The position numbers and the translations under genes are program-made. From Vibrio sp. BS-M-Sm-2 (GTDB lineage: Bacteria > Pseudomonadota > Gammaproteobacteria > Enterobacterales > Vibrionaceae), in assembly GCF_041504345.1 (NCBI RefSeq), contig NZ_CP167894.1:2294001-2358000 (forward strand): a stretch of DNA of 64,000 nucleotides. The letters run 5' to 3'. The notes under the pieces were generated by a model. That model had not been told where the DNA came from and did not search any database. It saw only the letters and a program-made list of their open reading frames with translations. Positions 38,240-47,387 of this stretch are shown here, piece after piece (position 1 is the first letter of the stretch; every line of letters starts with the position of its first letter).

Positions 38240-38280
38240 CAAATTGCCGAGAATTATACGCTTTCAATTTGTGAGCGCAA
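38240..38280 (-). promoter_or_regulatory. pyrBI promoter with AATTTG initiation site
   Basis: On the minus strand the -35 is TTGCGC (38280-38275), then a 16-base spacer, the -10 TATAAT (38258-38253), seven bases, then AATTTG (38245-38240). The E. coli pyrBI promoter also starts at AATTTG, where reiterative U addition at high UTP aborts transcription. The same second control layer is predicted here. Confidence 0.8.
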
Positions 38281-38317
38281 GCGATTACATCAAGCTTTTG
38301 TTTACTTTCAATATTCG

Positions 38318-39322
38318 CTATTGGCCCAGTGTCGCAACCATTACCGCTTTGATGGTGTGCATGCGATTCTCTGCTTCATCAAACACAATTGAGTAATCCG
38401 ATTCAAAGACTTCGTCAGTGACTTCTAAACCGTTCATTCCATACTTGTCTGCGACTTGCTGACCAATCACTGTTTCATTGTTATGGAAAGCGGGTAGGCA
38501 GTGCATGAATTTCACTTGAGGATTGCCAGTTAGCTTAATGACATCCATATTCACTTGGTATGGTTTCATTACCGCTACACGTTCGTCCCAAGCTTCAGGG
38601 GCTTCACCCATTGAAACCCAAACGTCGGTGTATAGGAAATCACAACCTTTCACGCCTTCAGCAACGTCTTCGGTTAGCGTTATTTTTGCACCAGTGTTTT
38701 GTGCAATGGCTTGGCACTCTTCGACAAGTTGTTCTTCTGGCCAAAAGGCTTTTGGTGCGACAAGGCGAATATCCATGCCCATTTTCGCGGCACCGACTAA
38801 CAGAGAGTTACCCATGTTATTGCGTGCATCGCCTAGATAAGCAAAGCTGATTTGGTGCAGATGTTTTCCGCGGCCATGCTCAAGCATAGTGAGGAAATCA
38901 GCCAAAATCTGAGTAGGATGGAACTCATCGGTTAAGCCATTCCAAACTGGCACGCCCGCATAAGCGCCTAAGTCTTCAACGATACTCTGGCCAAAGCCAC
39001 GATATTCGATGCCATCGTACATACGTCCCAATACACGCGCCGTATCTTTCATTGATTCTTTTTGACCAATCTGAGAACCAGAAGGACCAAGGTAAGAGAC
39101 CTGAGCACCTTGATCAAAGGCGGCCACTTCAAACGCACATCGTGTTCGAGTTGATGCTTTCTCGAAGATCAAAGCAATGTTTTTACCGTTAAGCTTTTTC
39201 TGCTCTGTTCCTGCATACTTAGCTTTTTTTAGATCAGCAGACAGATCGAGTAAAAACTGAATCTCTTTAGGAGTAAAGTCGAGAATTTTTAGAAAGTTAC
39301 GATTGCGAAGATTAAAGGCCAT
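38318..39322 (-). CDS. argF: Ornithine carbamoyltransferase
   Basis: A 334-residue enzyme that makes citrulline from ornithine and carbamoyl phosphate. [15 protein letters not shown] binds carbamoyl phosphate, and [10 protein letters not shown] holds the catalytic cysteine. The order arcA, argF, pyr leader, pyrBI is on one strand, and rraB is divergent as it is beside E. coli argI. Whether it serves arginine synthesis or arginine deiminase catabolism cannot be decided from sequence; the arcA neighbour leaves both open. No clear terminator follows before the pyr promoter. Confidence 0.94.
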   Translation of the reverse strand: MAFNLRNRNFLKILDFTPKEIQFLLDLSADLKKAKYAGTEQKKLNGKNIALIFEKASTRTRCAFEVAAFDQGAQVSYLGPSGSQIGQKESMKDTARVLGRMYDGIEYRGFGQSIVEDLGAYAGVPVWNGLTDEFHPTQILADFLTMLEHGRGKHLHQISFAYLGDARNNMGNSLLVGAAKMGMDIRLVAPKAFWPEEQLVEECQAIAQNTGAKITLTEDVAEGVKGCDFLYTDVWVSMGEAPEAWDERVAVMKPYQVNMDVIKLTGNPQVKFMHCLPAFHNNETVIGQQVADKYGMNGLEVTDEVFESDYSIVFDEAENRMHTIKAVMVATLGQ

Positions 39323-39411
39323 CTCTCGCTCCTTGCGAATATAGAATCAATGAAGAACTCAGTTAAACATAAAAATGCTATATTTGTGAATATTTATTTT
39401 ATTTTTTTAAC

Positions 39412-39441
39412 AAAAAAGGCCAATAAATGAATACTGGCCTA
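39412..39441 (-). terminator. Intrinsic terminator between arcA and argF
   Basis: On the minus strand AGGCCAGTAT pairs with ATTGGCCT-type sequence (imperfect near the loop), followed by TTTTTTG. It would limit read-through from arcA into argF. Confidence 0.7.
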
Positions 39442-39478
39442 GATAAGTTATTGAGTCCGTTTAACTGAGCTCTTTGAC

Positions 39479-40699
39479 TTAGATACCATCTCTTTCGATA
39501 GGGCAGCTCATACAGCGTGCGCCGCCACGACCACGGCCTAGCTCGTTGCCAGGAATCGTTAGAACTTCGATCCCCGCCTTGTCGTATTTCTCATTGGTGT
39601 AAACATTACGCTCATAACCGATCACTGTACCTGGCTTCACCGTCAGCACGTTGTTAGCGTCATTCCACTGTTCACGCTCAGCTTCGTAGTTGTCACCGCC
39701 GGTAGTGATGATCTTCAGTTGATCAAGGCCTAGTGCGCCTTCAATCGCTGAGAGGTAGTTTTCAGCTTTTTCGACACGCATTTCGCCATTTTCTTTAGGT
39801 GTTAGGCGCCAAGTGTCTAGATCTTTGCGAACAATCTCTGGGTAGACAGAGAAAGTGTCGATATCCATGTGTGTCATCACCGTATCAAGGTGCATACAAG
39901 AGCGGTGTTTTGGTAAATCGATAGCAATCACTTCGGTTGCTTGGCCTGATCTGAATAGACTAGCCGCTAGGTTTTCGACACCTTGTGGTTTCGTACGCTC
40001 AGAGATGCCAACCAGTACCGCACCTTTACCAATAACCAATACGTCACCGCCTTCAATATTAGCGTTGTCGTAGTGCAGATCTTCATCACCAAAGTACTTA
40101 ATGAAGTCTTGACCGGCAAACACTGGGTGCCAGCGATAGATAGCACGTAAGTGGTTTGTTTCGCGTTGACGAGCCGGTTTCATCATTGGGTTTAGCGACA
40201 CACCGCCGTAAACCCAGCATGAGGTATCTCGCGTAAATAGGTGGTTCGGCAGTGGCTCGATAACGAAATCGAGTGGTCGATGCATTTTAGGCAGCATCGA
40301 TGATGATTTGATAGGAAGCTCAGAGTAGGCCAAGCCACCGAGTAAGATCGTTGCTAGATGTTCATTATCCATTTGAGCAAGGTAGTTTCTTAAGTCACGG
40401 GCAAAAGTCGGCCCATAACGGAAATCTGAGATTTGAGTATTCAGCAACCATTCACGAGCCTGAGATACGGCAAGCGTCTCTACGAGCAGGTCATGCAGCA
40501 ATAGCACTTCTACGTCTTGACTGCGCAGCGTTTCTGCAAAGGCGTCATGTTCTTCACCTGCGGCTTCAACGGCAAGTACATCATCAAATAGAAGATCATG
40601 GCAGTTTGAAGGGGTGAGGTGGGTGAGTGCTCTTTCAGGTCTATTTAGGAGAACTCGTCTCAATTGACCGACTTCGGAGCCAACGTACAGCTTACTCAT
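39479..40699 (-). CDS. arcA: Arginine deiminase
   Basis: A 406-residue enzyme that converts arginine to citrulline and ammonia. The guanidino-modifying motifs are [21 protein letters not shown], the [21 protein letters not shown] segment, and the catalytic cysteine in [19 protein letters not shown] at the C-terminus. It gives energy (via OTC and carbamate kinase) or acid resistance in the classical pathway. Here it precedes argF but no carbamate kinase gene is in the window. Confidence 0.95.
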   Translation of the reverse strand: MSKLYVGSEVGQLRRVLLNRPERALTHLTPSNCHDLLFDDVLAVEAAGEEHDAFAETLRSQDVEVLLLHDLLVETLAVSQAREWLLNTQISDFRYGPTFARDLRNYLAQMDNEHLATILLGGLAYSELPIKSSSMLPKMHRPLDFVIEPLPNHLFTRDTSCWVYGGVSLNPMMKPARQRETNHLRAIYRWHPVFAGQDFIKYFGDEDLHYDNANIEGGDVLVIGKGAVLVGISERTKPQGVENLAASLFRSGQATEVIAIDLPKHRSCMHLDTVMTHMDIDTFSVYPEIVRKDLDTWRLTPKENGEMRVEKAENYLSAIEGALGLDQLKIITTGGDNYEAEREQWNDANNVLTVKPGTVIGYERNVYTNEKYDKAGIEVLTIPGNELGRGRGGARCMSCPIERDGI

Positions 40700-41275
40700 T
40701 TTGCATCCTTACTATTAATCCAGTGTCTATTTATGACAAGCTTGTCCGTAATATGCAAGTTTTGCAGATTGAGTTAATGCAAGGTATTTGGCTGATTATT
40801 GGTCATAAAATCTGAAATCCTTAACTTTATGCAGATTAAACTCCAATTAACTGGCTATCGAACAGAACAACGTTTTTGAGGATCTATGCTCAATTCATGG
40901 CTTGTTAGAATTGAATTTTGCTTATTAATCGTGATTTTTTATTCACTATTATGCACTTTTTGATAACAAGCTGAGGATTTATGCACCCCAAAAGCGGTTT
41001 AGCGTATGCACCTAACGTGACTAATCACGCAAGTTTTATTCAATAAGTCCTAAAGTGTCCATAAAAACGAAATGCTAAAATACACGTCAGTTAATAAAAT
41101 GTTGAAAATTTGTTTCTGTGATTTTGATTTCACTTTTGAATTGATATTGGCTCAGCGATCTCGTGATAAACTTACCTTTCTAGGCCTGATCTGGGTGGCT
41201 TTTCTGGACGATCCGTGCCATATTTCGTGGCAATCAAATTTGATCTTTTCATAGTCAACACTCTGGAGCAGACAC
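40700..41275. other. 576-bp divergent intergenic region arcA/rraB
   Basis: AT-rich sequence without a supportable gene. It must hold the arcA promoter (left) and the rraB promoter (right). Several ATGCA-containing words (around 40756, 40827, 40947, 40980, 41006) occur, which might be ArgR or other operator halves, but none makes a convincing palindrome. Two small open frames (41072-41254 and 40627-40815) have no ribosome site or recognisable protein. Confidence 0.5.
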
Positions 41276-41692
41276 ATGTCTCACGAAGATGAATATCTAT
41301 CAGTAGCGGAATTAATTGAATTTCAAAAGGAAGAGACTCGCGACATCATTACAGCATTAATTGAAGATGGTAGCGATCCTGAAGCTCTATACGATATCGA
41401 GCATCACCTATTTGCTGAAGATTTCGATGTGCTTGAAAAAGCGGTTGTTGAAGCATTCAAAATGGGTTTTGAAGTGCTTGAAGCTGAAGAGACAGAAGAC
41501 GAAGATGGCAATAAGCTGCTTTGTTGTGATGCAACGATGCAATGTACTCTGAATGCAGAAGCGATCGATGAGCAAGTTGAGAAGCTTGTGAACCTTGCAG
41601 AGAAGTTTGACATTATCTACGACGGTTGGGGCACTTACTACGAAGGTGAAGATGCTATCTACCCAGACGAAGATGATGAAGGCGAAGAGTAA
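41276..41692 (+). CDS. rraB: Regulator of RNase E activity B
   Basis: A 138-residue very acidic protein ([24 protein letters not shown], with a C-terminal DEDDEGEE tail). It binds the RNase E C-terminal scaffold and changes degradosome composition in E. coli. The gene is divergent from the arginine genes and followed by a terminator. In E. coli rraB is also next to argI and yjgM. Confidence 0.94.
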   Translation: MSHEDEYLSVAELIEFQKEETRDIITALIEDGSDPEALYDIEHHLFAEDFDVLEKAVVEAFKMGFEVLEAEETEDEDGNKLLCCDATMQCTLNAEAIDEQVEKLVNLAEKFDIIYDGWGTYYEGEDAIYPDEDDEGEE

Positions 41693-41707
41693 TTCTTTCC
41701 CAATTTT

Positions 41708-41741
41708 AAAAAATGCCAGCCTCGAGCTGGCATTTTTTTAC
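41708..41741 (+). terminator. Intrinsic terminator after rraB
   Basis: AAATGCCAGC pairs with GCTGGCATTT around CTCGA, followed by a T-run. Confidence 0.93.
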
Positions 41742-41817
41742 CCTCAGAAAAATAAATGTCTTTAAATGCATTCATTCATTATAATGCGGTCAAAATTGAT
41801 CTGGCTCAAGGAATGAT

Positions 41818-42645
41818 ATGCGGTTACTTCTCGATGGTCTTTGGCAAATTTCGCCACTGACGGATCTCTCTATCCCACAAGATGACATCACTTTTCCGGC
41901 TCCGTTAAGCTCAAAGCTCCCTGATAGCTTGAGTGAAAACGAAATTGCAGAGCAAGAGTGGCATCTGATGCACGACATCGAAGTGGATGACGCTATGTTG
42001 GCGTGCCCACTTGTTGAGTTAGTGATGGCTGGGGTTGATTACTTTGCTGAAGTTCGACTTAATGGTGTGGCTGTGTTTGATTGTGATGGTAGCCAAGCTG
42101 AATACCGTAAAGATATCCGTCCTTATATGCAGTCCGGCCGAAACCGTTTTGAGATCCTTTTCCTTGAAGAAGAAGAGAGCCTGTTGCTTGAAGAGGATAT
42201 GGATGATTCTCTATCTTCACAGGTTGTCGCTAAATCGGATTCTCTATCTTCACAGGTTGTCGCTAAATCGGATTCTCGTATCGGAATCTGGCAAGCGCCA
42301 TACCTGCAGTTCGTTCGAAACGTCAAACTAGAGCAAGTTGTCACAGAGCAGATCTGGCACCATGGCGGTGGCTGTGAGTTCAAAGTAGATGTTATCTATC
42401 AAACGCTAAAGCCAGGGTTAATATCGGCATCCATCAAGTTTAATGGCATGACACTCGTAATGCCGATAGATGTGCGCGCAGAACATACCGGCGTTGTGTT
42501 TCAGGTGGAAGCTCCTATGGTATTTAACCTTGAGAAGCCCAACCCTAAGCATCTATACCAATTAGAAGTGGTACTTGATGGGCAAGAAGAGAGCTCTTTT
42601 GTTGCCTTGAACCCAACTTCTTGCGTCAGTAACTTTCTACGCTAA
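41818..42645 (+). CDS. Orphan GH2-like sugar-binding beta-sandwich protein
   Basis: A 275-residue protein without signal peptide. It resembles the N-terminal jellyroll of family-2 glycosidases (beta-mannosidase/beta-galactosidase): QEWHLMHDIEV, then VELVMAGVDYFAEVRLNGVAVF, YRKDIRPYMQSGRNRFEILFLEEEES and SRIGIWQAPYLQFVRNVKLEQV, followed by a second beta-rich region. No catalytic TIM barrel or acid pair is present, and the length is only about a third of such enzymes. Residues about 130-151 contain an exactly duplicated 11-residue unit (33 bp). A carbohydrate-binding or scaffold role is inference; I do not recognise a named family. Confidence 0.65.
   Translation: MRLLLDGLWQISPLTDLSIPQDDITFPAPLSSKLPDSLSENEIAEQEWHLMHDIEVDDAMLACPLVELVMAGVDYFAEVRLNGVAVFDCDGSQAEYRKDIRPYMQSGRNRFEILFLEEEESLLLEEDMDDSLSSQVVAKSDSLSSQVVAKSDSRIGIWQAPYLQFVRNVKLEQVVTEQIWHHGGGCEFKVDVIYQTLKPGLISASIKFNGMTLVMPIDVRAEHTGVVFQVEAPMVFNLEKPNPKHLYQLEVVLDGQEESSFVALNPTSCVSNFLR
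42205..42270 (+). repeat. Exact 33-bp tandem duplication
   Basis: Two identical 33-bp units (42205-42237, 42238-42270) encode DSLSSQVVAKS twice; a third begins with GATTCTC and then diverges. It lies in a surface-loop-like acidic segment and keeps the frame. Confidence 0.97.
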
Positions 42646-42694
42646 CTTCGTATATTTTAGCACTATCTTCTCTCGCTATAGCGGCACATTCTGC

Positions 42695-43189
42695 TTATAA
42701 CGACTTGGCCATGACAACCTCACAAGCGTCGTGGCCTGTTTCTCCCCAAGCTGAGTCAAGATGCTCAAACCCAAGCTTCTCATAGAGTTTGACCGCAGCA
42801 CCTAAGCACTCCGTCGTTTCTAAATACATGTGTTGATACCCAAGTTGTTTTGCTTGCTTTAAGCTCAAAGCAACAATTCGCTTGGCTAGGCCATGCCCTC
42901 GAGTTTGCGGTAAGAAGTACATTTTTTGTAGCTCACACACATTGGGTTTACCTGCTAGAGGGGCAAAGCCACCGCCTCCGACGATTTTTCCGTTGTGTTC
43001 GATAATCCAATACATTGCATTTGCTTGGCTGTAGACAGAGTACATATCATCGAGTGTTGGATCGGCCACGCCATAGCCTTTATCTTCTGTGAGCCCATGC
43101 TCAGCCGAAACTTGGCGAATGACTTGTGCGATGCTTGGGTTGTCTTGCGGTGTAATGGATCTAAGGGTGAACTCAGCAATTTTTTCCAT
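42695..43189 (-). CDS. GNAT family N-acetyltransferase (YjgM-like)
   Basis: A 164-residue acetyltransferase. The acetyl-CoA loop is LPQTRGHGLAKRIVALSLKQAKQLG, preceded by IVGGGGFAPLAG and followed by YLETTECLGAAVKLYEKLGFEHLD. The acceptor is unknown. E. coli has the GNAT gene yjgM at the same place between rraB and holC/valS, so it is probably the positional equivalent. Confidence 0.88.
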   Translation of the reverse strand: MEKIAEFTLRSITPQDNPSIAQVIRQVSAEHGLTEDKGYGVADPTLDDMYSVYSQANAMYWIIEHNGKIVGGGGFAPLAGKPNVCELQKMYFLPQTRGHGLAKRIVALSLKQAKQLGYQHMYLETTECLGAAVKLYEKLGFEHLDSAWGETGHDACEVVMAKSL

Positions 43190-43236
43190 GATCTGCCTAT
43201 GAAAGGGTCACTAATATGTGACCCAATATATGGTGA

Positions 43237-43641
43237 CTAAGCATGTTGGTGCAAACAGAATTGTTGCTGTGCCATTTGGTCACCTGATTTACGTAACCAG
43301 ACTTTCTCATGGAAGTAGTAAGCAACTGTATTCAAAGTTGGCTCTAGCAAAGCCATCACACCGCCAATGAAGGCATCGCCAGTCAACAAGTAGACAACGG
43401 TAAAGGCAACACTAAAGTGGATGGTAGCAAAGCTTGCTGTTTTTAATTTGGTCATCCACTGACGAGCTTTAAGAGCAGGAACTTGAGCCCACGCCTTTTC
43501 ATGAAAATAGAAGGCAACAGTATTCACTGAGGGCTCAATCATAGCGATTAAGCTACCAATTAGGATGTCGCCTGTTAGTACATAAGCGACACTAAATGCG
43601 ATAGTAAAATGTAATGCAGCAAAGGTTAGTGTCTTTTTCAT
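43237..43641 (-). CDS. Tandem DUF2061 membrane protein
   Basis: A 134-residue inner-membrane protein made of two DUF2061 units of about 50 residues. Unit 1 is AALHFTIAFSVAYVLTGDILIGSLIAMIEP and unit 2 FATIHFSVAFTVVYLLTGDAFIGG, each ending N-T-V-A-(F/Y)-Y-F-H-E-K. Each unit has two hydrophobic helices. The function is unknown. The duplication and fusion of the domain are visible directly. Confidence 0.85.
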   Translation of the reverse strand: MKKTLTFAALHFTIAFSVAYVLTGDILIGSLIAMIEPSVNTVAFYFHEKAWAQVPALKARQWMTKLKTASFATIHFSVAFTVVYLLTGDAFIGGVMALLEPTLNTVAYYFHEKVWLRKSGDQMAQQQFCLHQHA

Positions 43642-43786
43642 GATAATTACTCAATCGTTGTATTGTTTCGATAGACCTATTATTAAGAATTATTATCATT
43701 AAGTATAATGGGAAGTAGAAATTAATTTGATAGATGAAACCTATCAATAATTGAGGCTAGAGTGAGAAGCATAGTAGTCAGAGGTA

Positions 43787-43818
43787 TAAAAAAAGGCTGG
43801 TCACGAAGACCAACCTTT
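43787..43818 (-). terminator. Intrinsic terminator after valS
   Basis: On the minus strand AAGGTTGGTC pairs with GACCAGCCTT (one G-U) around a short loop, followed by a T-run. Confidence 0.88.
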
Positions 43819-43861
43819 CTATTTAGAGCGAGAAGTTCGAAGCCTTCTCGTTCACTCGGTT

Positions 43862-46735
43862 TTAAAGCGCAGCGATGGTCGCTTTTTGCTCTTCAAGCTT
43901 CACAAGAGTCTCTTGGTAGCCTTCAAGCTTTTCACGCTCTTTCGCGATAACCGCTTCTGGTGCTTTAGCAACGAAACCTTCGTTACCTAGCTTACCTTCG
44001 ATACGCTTAATCTCGCCGTGAGTTTTAGCTACTTCTTTATCTAGACGAGCAAGCTCAGCATCTTTGTCGATAAGACCCGCCATTGGGATCATCAGCTCAG
44101 ATTTGCCAACCAGTTTGGTTGCACAAGCTGGAGTCTCTTCGCCATCAGCTAGAACTTTAATATCGTCTAGTTTAGCTAGAGAGTTTAGAACGATCTTGTT
44201 TGCTTCGATACGAGCTGCGTCTTTCTCATCCGCTACTTTGATCATTACTTCTAAGCCTTGGCTTGGTGCAATGTCGTATTCCGCACGTAGGTTACGGATA
44301 GCAGTGATGAAAGTCTTAACCCATTCGATGTCGTCAACGATCTCAGCATTGAAGTTAGCTTCATTAAACTGAGGAAGCGCTTGAGTCATGATTGTCTCGC
44401 CTTCAACGCCATCTACTAGCGGCTTAACGCTCTGCCAGATAGATTCCGTGATGTAAGGAAGAACAGGGTGAGCAAGACGCAGAGTTTTCTCAAGAACCGT
44501 GATAAGCGTGTAACGAGTCGCTTGTTGCTGAGCTTCAGTACCCTTCCAAAGAACAGGTTTAGTTAGCTCTAAGTACCAGTCACAGAATTGGTTCCAGATG
44601 AATTCGTAAAGCGTGTTTGCTGCCATGTCCAGACGGTAGTTGTCTAGGTGAGCATTAAACTCTTTCGCTGTAATTTCAAACTGAGATTCAATCCACTTGT
44701 CTGCTAGAGAGAATTCCATGTTTGCACGGTCTTCTACAGACTGTGACATGCCACAATCGTGCTCTTCTGTATTCATCAGTACGTAACGGCTTGCGTTCCA
44801 TAGCTTGTTACAGAAGTTACGGTAACCTTCAAGACGCTTCATGTCCCAGTTGATGTCACGGCCAGTTGAAGCCATAGCAGCAAGAGTGAAACGTAGCGCA
44901 TCAGTACCGTATGGTTCGATACCGTTTTCGAAAGTTTTACGTGTTGCTTTTTCGATTTTAGCAGCCAGTTTAGGTTGCATCATGTTGCCACAACGCTTCT
45001 CTACTAGCTCTTCAAGGCCGATGCCGTCAATCATGTCGATTGGGTCAAGTACGTTACCTTTCGACTTAGACATCTTGTCGCCGTTTTCATCACGGATAAG
45101 ACCCGTCATGTAAACCGTTTTGAAAGGTACTTGAGCTTTGCCATCTTCGTCTTTCACAAAGTGCATGGTCATCATGATCATACGAGCAACCCAGAAGAAG
45201 ATAATATCAAAACCAGATACTAGTACTTCTGATGGGTGGAATGTTTTCATTGCTTCAGTGTTTTCAGGCCAGCCTTGCGTGCCGAACGTCCAAAGTGCAG
45301 AAGAGAACCAAGTATCCAGTACGTCGTCGTCTTGCTTAAGCACAACAACAGGTGCTAGGTTGTTCTTTTCACGAACTTCTTCTTCAGTGCGACCTACGTA
45401 AACTTTGCCATCGTTGTCGTACCATGCTGGGATACGGTGGCCCCACCAAAGTTGACGAGAGATACACCAATCTTGCACGTCGCGCATCCACGCGAAGTAC
45501 ATGTTTTCGTACTGCTTAGGTACGAATTGGATCTCACCATCTTCAACCGCTTTAACTGCTGGTTCTGCAAGAGGTGCTGTACGCACGTACCATTGGTCAG
45601 TCAGCATTGGTTCGATAACCACGCCACCACGGTCGCCGTAAGGGACTGTTAGGTCGTGATCTTTGATCTCTTCAAGTAGACCAAGTTCATCGAATTCAGC
45701 AACGATAGCTTTACGTGCAGCAAAACGCTCCATGCCTTGGTACTTAGCAGGGATATCTGTTGAGTAAACATCGCTTTCTTCGCCGTTGGTTGTGAATACT
45801 TCAGCAGCATCACGGATATCAGCGTTGAACGTTAGGATGTTGATCATTGGTAGGTTATTGCGCTTACCAACTTCGTAATCGTTAAAGTCGTGAGCCGGTG
45901 TGATCTTCACACAACCCGTGCCTTTTTCCATGTCTGCGTGCTCATCGCCTACGATAGGGATAAGACGGTTAACAACAGGAAGTAGGATTTCTTTACCGAT
46001 AAGATCTTTGTAACGAGGATCTTCTGGGTTAACCGCTACGCCAGTATCACCAAGCATGGTTTCTGGACGAGTAGTCGCAACAACGATGTAGTCTTTACCA
46101 TCAGCCGTTTTAACACCGTTCGCGAGCGGGTAGCGGAAGTGCCACATGAAACCTTTTTTGTCTTTGTTTTCAACTTCAAGATCTGAAATTGCAGTGTGCA
46201 GTTTAGGATCCCAGTTTACTAGACGCTTACCACGGTAGATTAGGTCTTCTTCGTATAGACGAACAAACACTTCTTGAGTCGCAGCCGATAGGCCGTCATC
46301 CATAGTGAATCGCTCACGATCCCAATCTACAGATGCACCAAGGCGACGAAGCTGTTGAGTGATAGTACCACCAGACTCGCCTTTCCATTCCCAGATCTTG
46401 TCGATGAAAGCTTCACGGCCGTAGTCGTGTTTTGTTTTGCCTTCTTCAGCAGCAATCTTACGCTCTACAACCATCTGAGTTGCGATACCAGCGTGGTCAG
46501 TACCCACTTGCCAAAGGGTATTTTTGCCTTTCATACGTTGAGCTCGGATAAGCGTATCCATGATCGTATCTTGGAACGCGTGACCCATGTGTAGGCTGCC
46601 AGTGACGTTCGGTGGCGGGATCATGATGCTGTAAGCTTCTTTTGATGTGTCACCGTGTGGCTTAAAGTAGCCTTTCTCTTCCCAAGTCTTATACAGAGCT
46701 TGTTCGATTGATGTTGGGTTGTATGTCTTTTCCAT
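43862..46735 (-). CDS. valS: Valyl-tRNA synthetase
   Basis: A 957-residue class I synthetase. The HIGH-type motif is [24 protein letters not shown] is in [17 protein letters not shown], the editing domain with [17 protein letters not shown] lies between, and a C-terminal coiled coil closes the protein. I use the ATG at 46735 ([15 protein letters not shown]), which fits E. coli ValS; the frame opens 14 codons earlier without family support. It follows holC by 102 bp on the same strand, in the conserved pepA-holC-valS order. Confidence 0.96.
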   Translation of the reverse strand: MEKTYNPTSIEQALYKTWEEKGYFKPHGDTSKEAYSIMIPPPNVTGSLHMGHAFQDTIMDTLIRAQRMKGKNTLWQVGTDHAGIATQMVVERKIAAEEGKTKHDYGREAFIDKIWEWKGESGGTITQQLRRLGASVDWDRERFTMDDGLSAATQEVFVRLYEEDLIYRGKRLVNWDPKLHTAISDLEVENKDKKGFMWHFRYPLANGVKTADGKDYIVVATTRPETMLGDTGVAVNPEDPRYKDLIGKEILLPVVNRLIPIVGDEHADMEKGTGCVKITPAHDFNDYEVGKRNNLPMINILTFNADIRDAAEVFTTNGEESDVYSTDIPAKYQGMERFAARKAIVAEFDELGLLEEIKDHDLTVPYGDRGGVVIEPMLTDQWYVRTAPLAEPAVKAVEDGEIQFVPKQYENMYFAWMRDVQDWCISRQLWWGHRIPAWYDNDGKVYVGRTEEEVREKNNLAPVVVLKQDDDVLDTWFSSALWTFGTQGWPENTEAMKTFHPSEVLVSGFDIIFFWVARMIMMTMHFVKDEDGKAQVPFKTVYMTGLIRDENGDKMSKSKGNVLDPIDMIDGIGLEELVEKRCGNMMQPKLAAKIEKATRKTFENGIEPYGTDALRFTLAAMASTGRDINWDMKRLEGYRNFCNKLWNASRYVLMNTEEHDCGMSQSVEDRANMEFSLADKWIESQFEITAKEFNAHLDNYRLDMAANTLYEFIWNQFCDWYLELTKPVLWKGTEAQQQATRYTLITVLEKTLRLAHPVLPYITESIWQSVKPLVDGVEGETIMTQALPQFNEANFNAEIVDDIEWVKTFITAIRNLRAEYDIAPSQGLEVMIKVADEKDAARIEANKIVLNSLAKLDDIKVLADGEETPACATKLVGKSELMIPMAGLIDKDAELARLDKEVAKTHGEIKRIEGKLGNEGFVAKAPEAVIAKEREKLEGYQETLVKLEEQKATIAAL

Positions 46736-46837
46736 AGTGCTCTTAAACGGATACTGTGAATGGTTAATCGTGGTCAAACTTCATAAGTGAAGCTTCTTGA
46801 ATCTAAATCCAAAGATAGCTTTAACTATGAGGTTTGA

Positions 46838-47287
46838 CTATGGATGTTGAATCTCGATAGTTTGTAGCTGATATCCAGCCTGACGGTAAATTTTATACCT
46901 TTCTCGAGCGAGTTGCTTAGCTTTTTCTTCGCAAGGGACGAAGTCTATCACCTGAGCAAAGGCGTTCGCAAAGGTTGTATGATTATCGGCCAGATTAATT
47001 ACTAGCTGACGATTCCAATTATGTTTTACGCCTTGATAGCCAATTTCGATGTTGGTTGAATACTTCGGGCCTTCGCCAACCAAGTTGTGCGCTATAAACT
47101 CACTGGGTTCGACTTGCCAGAAAACTTCAGCAATACACTCGGCATGTTCTTTGTCATTACAGTTGAGATAAAGTTTAGCGCCTTGTTTCGCAAAGTGCTG
47201 AGCAAGAAACAGCACATAGTGAGCAAAACCATCTTCGTTGGCTTGCGGGCTGTCTGAAGGCACAATGTAAAATGTAGCAGTCTGCAT
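46838..47287 (-). CDS. holC: DNA polymerase III chi subunit
   Basis: A 149-residue protein with the HolC pattern: TATFYIVPSDSPQANEDGFAHY at the N-terminus and VINLADNHTTFANAFAQVIDFVPCEEKAKQLARERYKIYRQAGY at the C-terminus. It links the clamp loader (via psi) to SSB. Position between pepA and valS is the classical one. Confidence 0.94.
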   Translation of the reverse strand: MQTATFYIVPSDSPQANEDGFAHYVLFLAQHFAKQGAKLYLNCNDKEHAECIAEVFWQVEPSEFIAHNLVGEGPKYSTNIEIGYQGVKHNWNRQLVINLADNHTTFANAFAQVIDFVPCEEKAKQLARERYKIYRQAGYQLQTIEIQHP

Positions 47288-47360
47288 ACTTAATACTCGA
47301 ACTGAAAATCGTGGATATCAATGTTACTTGGTTAACAGGGTCTAACAAATAGCGCTTATT

Positions 47361-47387
47361 AAAAAAGGGCCCGTAGGCCCTTTTTAT
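47361..47387 (-). terminator. Intrinsic terminator after pepA
   Basis: AAAAAGGGCC pairs with GGCCCTTTTT-type sequence around CGTA; on the minus strand a T-run follows. It lies directly at the pepA stop. Confidence 0.88.

Noticed and set aside
39387..39400. Possible ArgR box before argF (TGAATATTTATTTT)
   Set aside because: Only one half fits the ARG-box consensus; a matrix search and a second adjacent box would be needed.
41072..41254. 60-codon frame upstream of rraB
   Set aside because: No ribosome site, no recognisable domain, and it spans the likely rraB promoter region.
43684..43705. Possible Fur-like site (attattatcattaag) upstream of the DUF2061 gene
   Set aside because: Only a partial match to the 19-bp consensus, with no iron-related gene beside it; AT-rich chance is likely.
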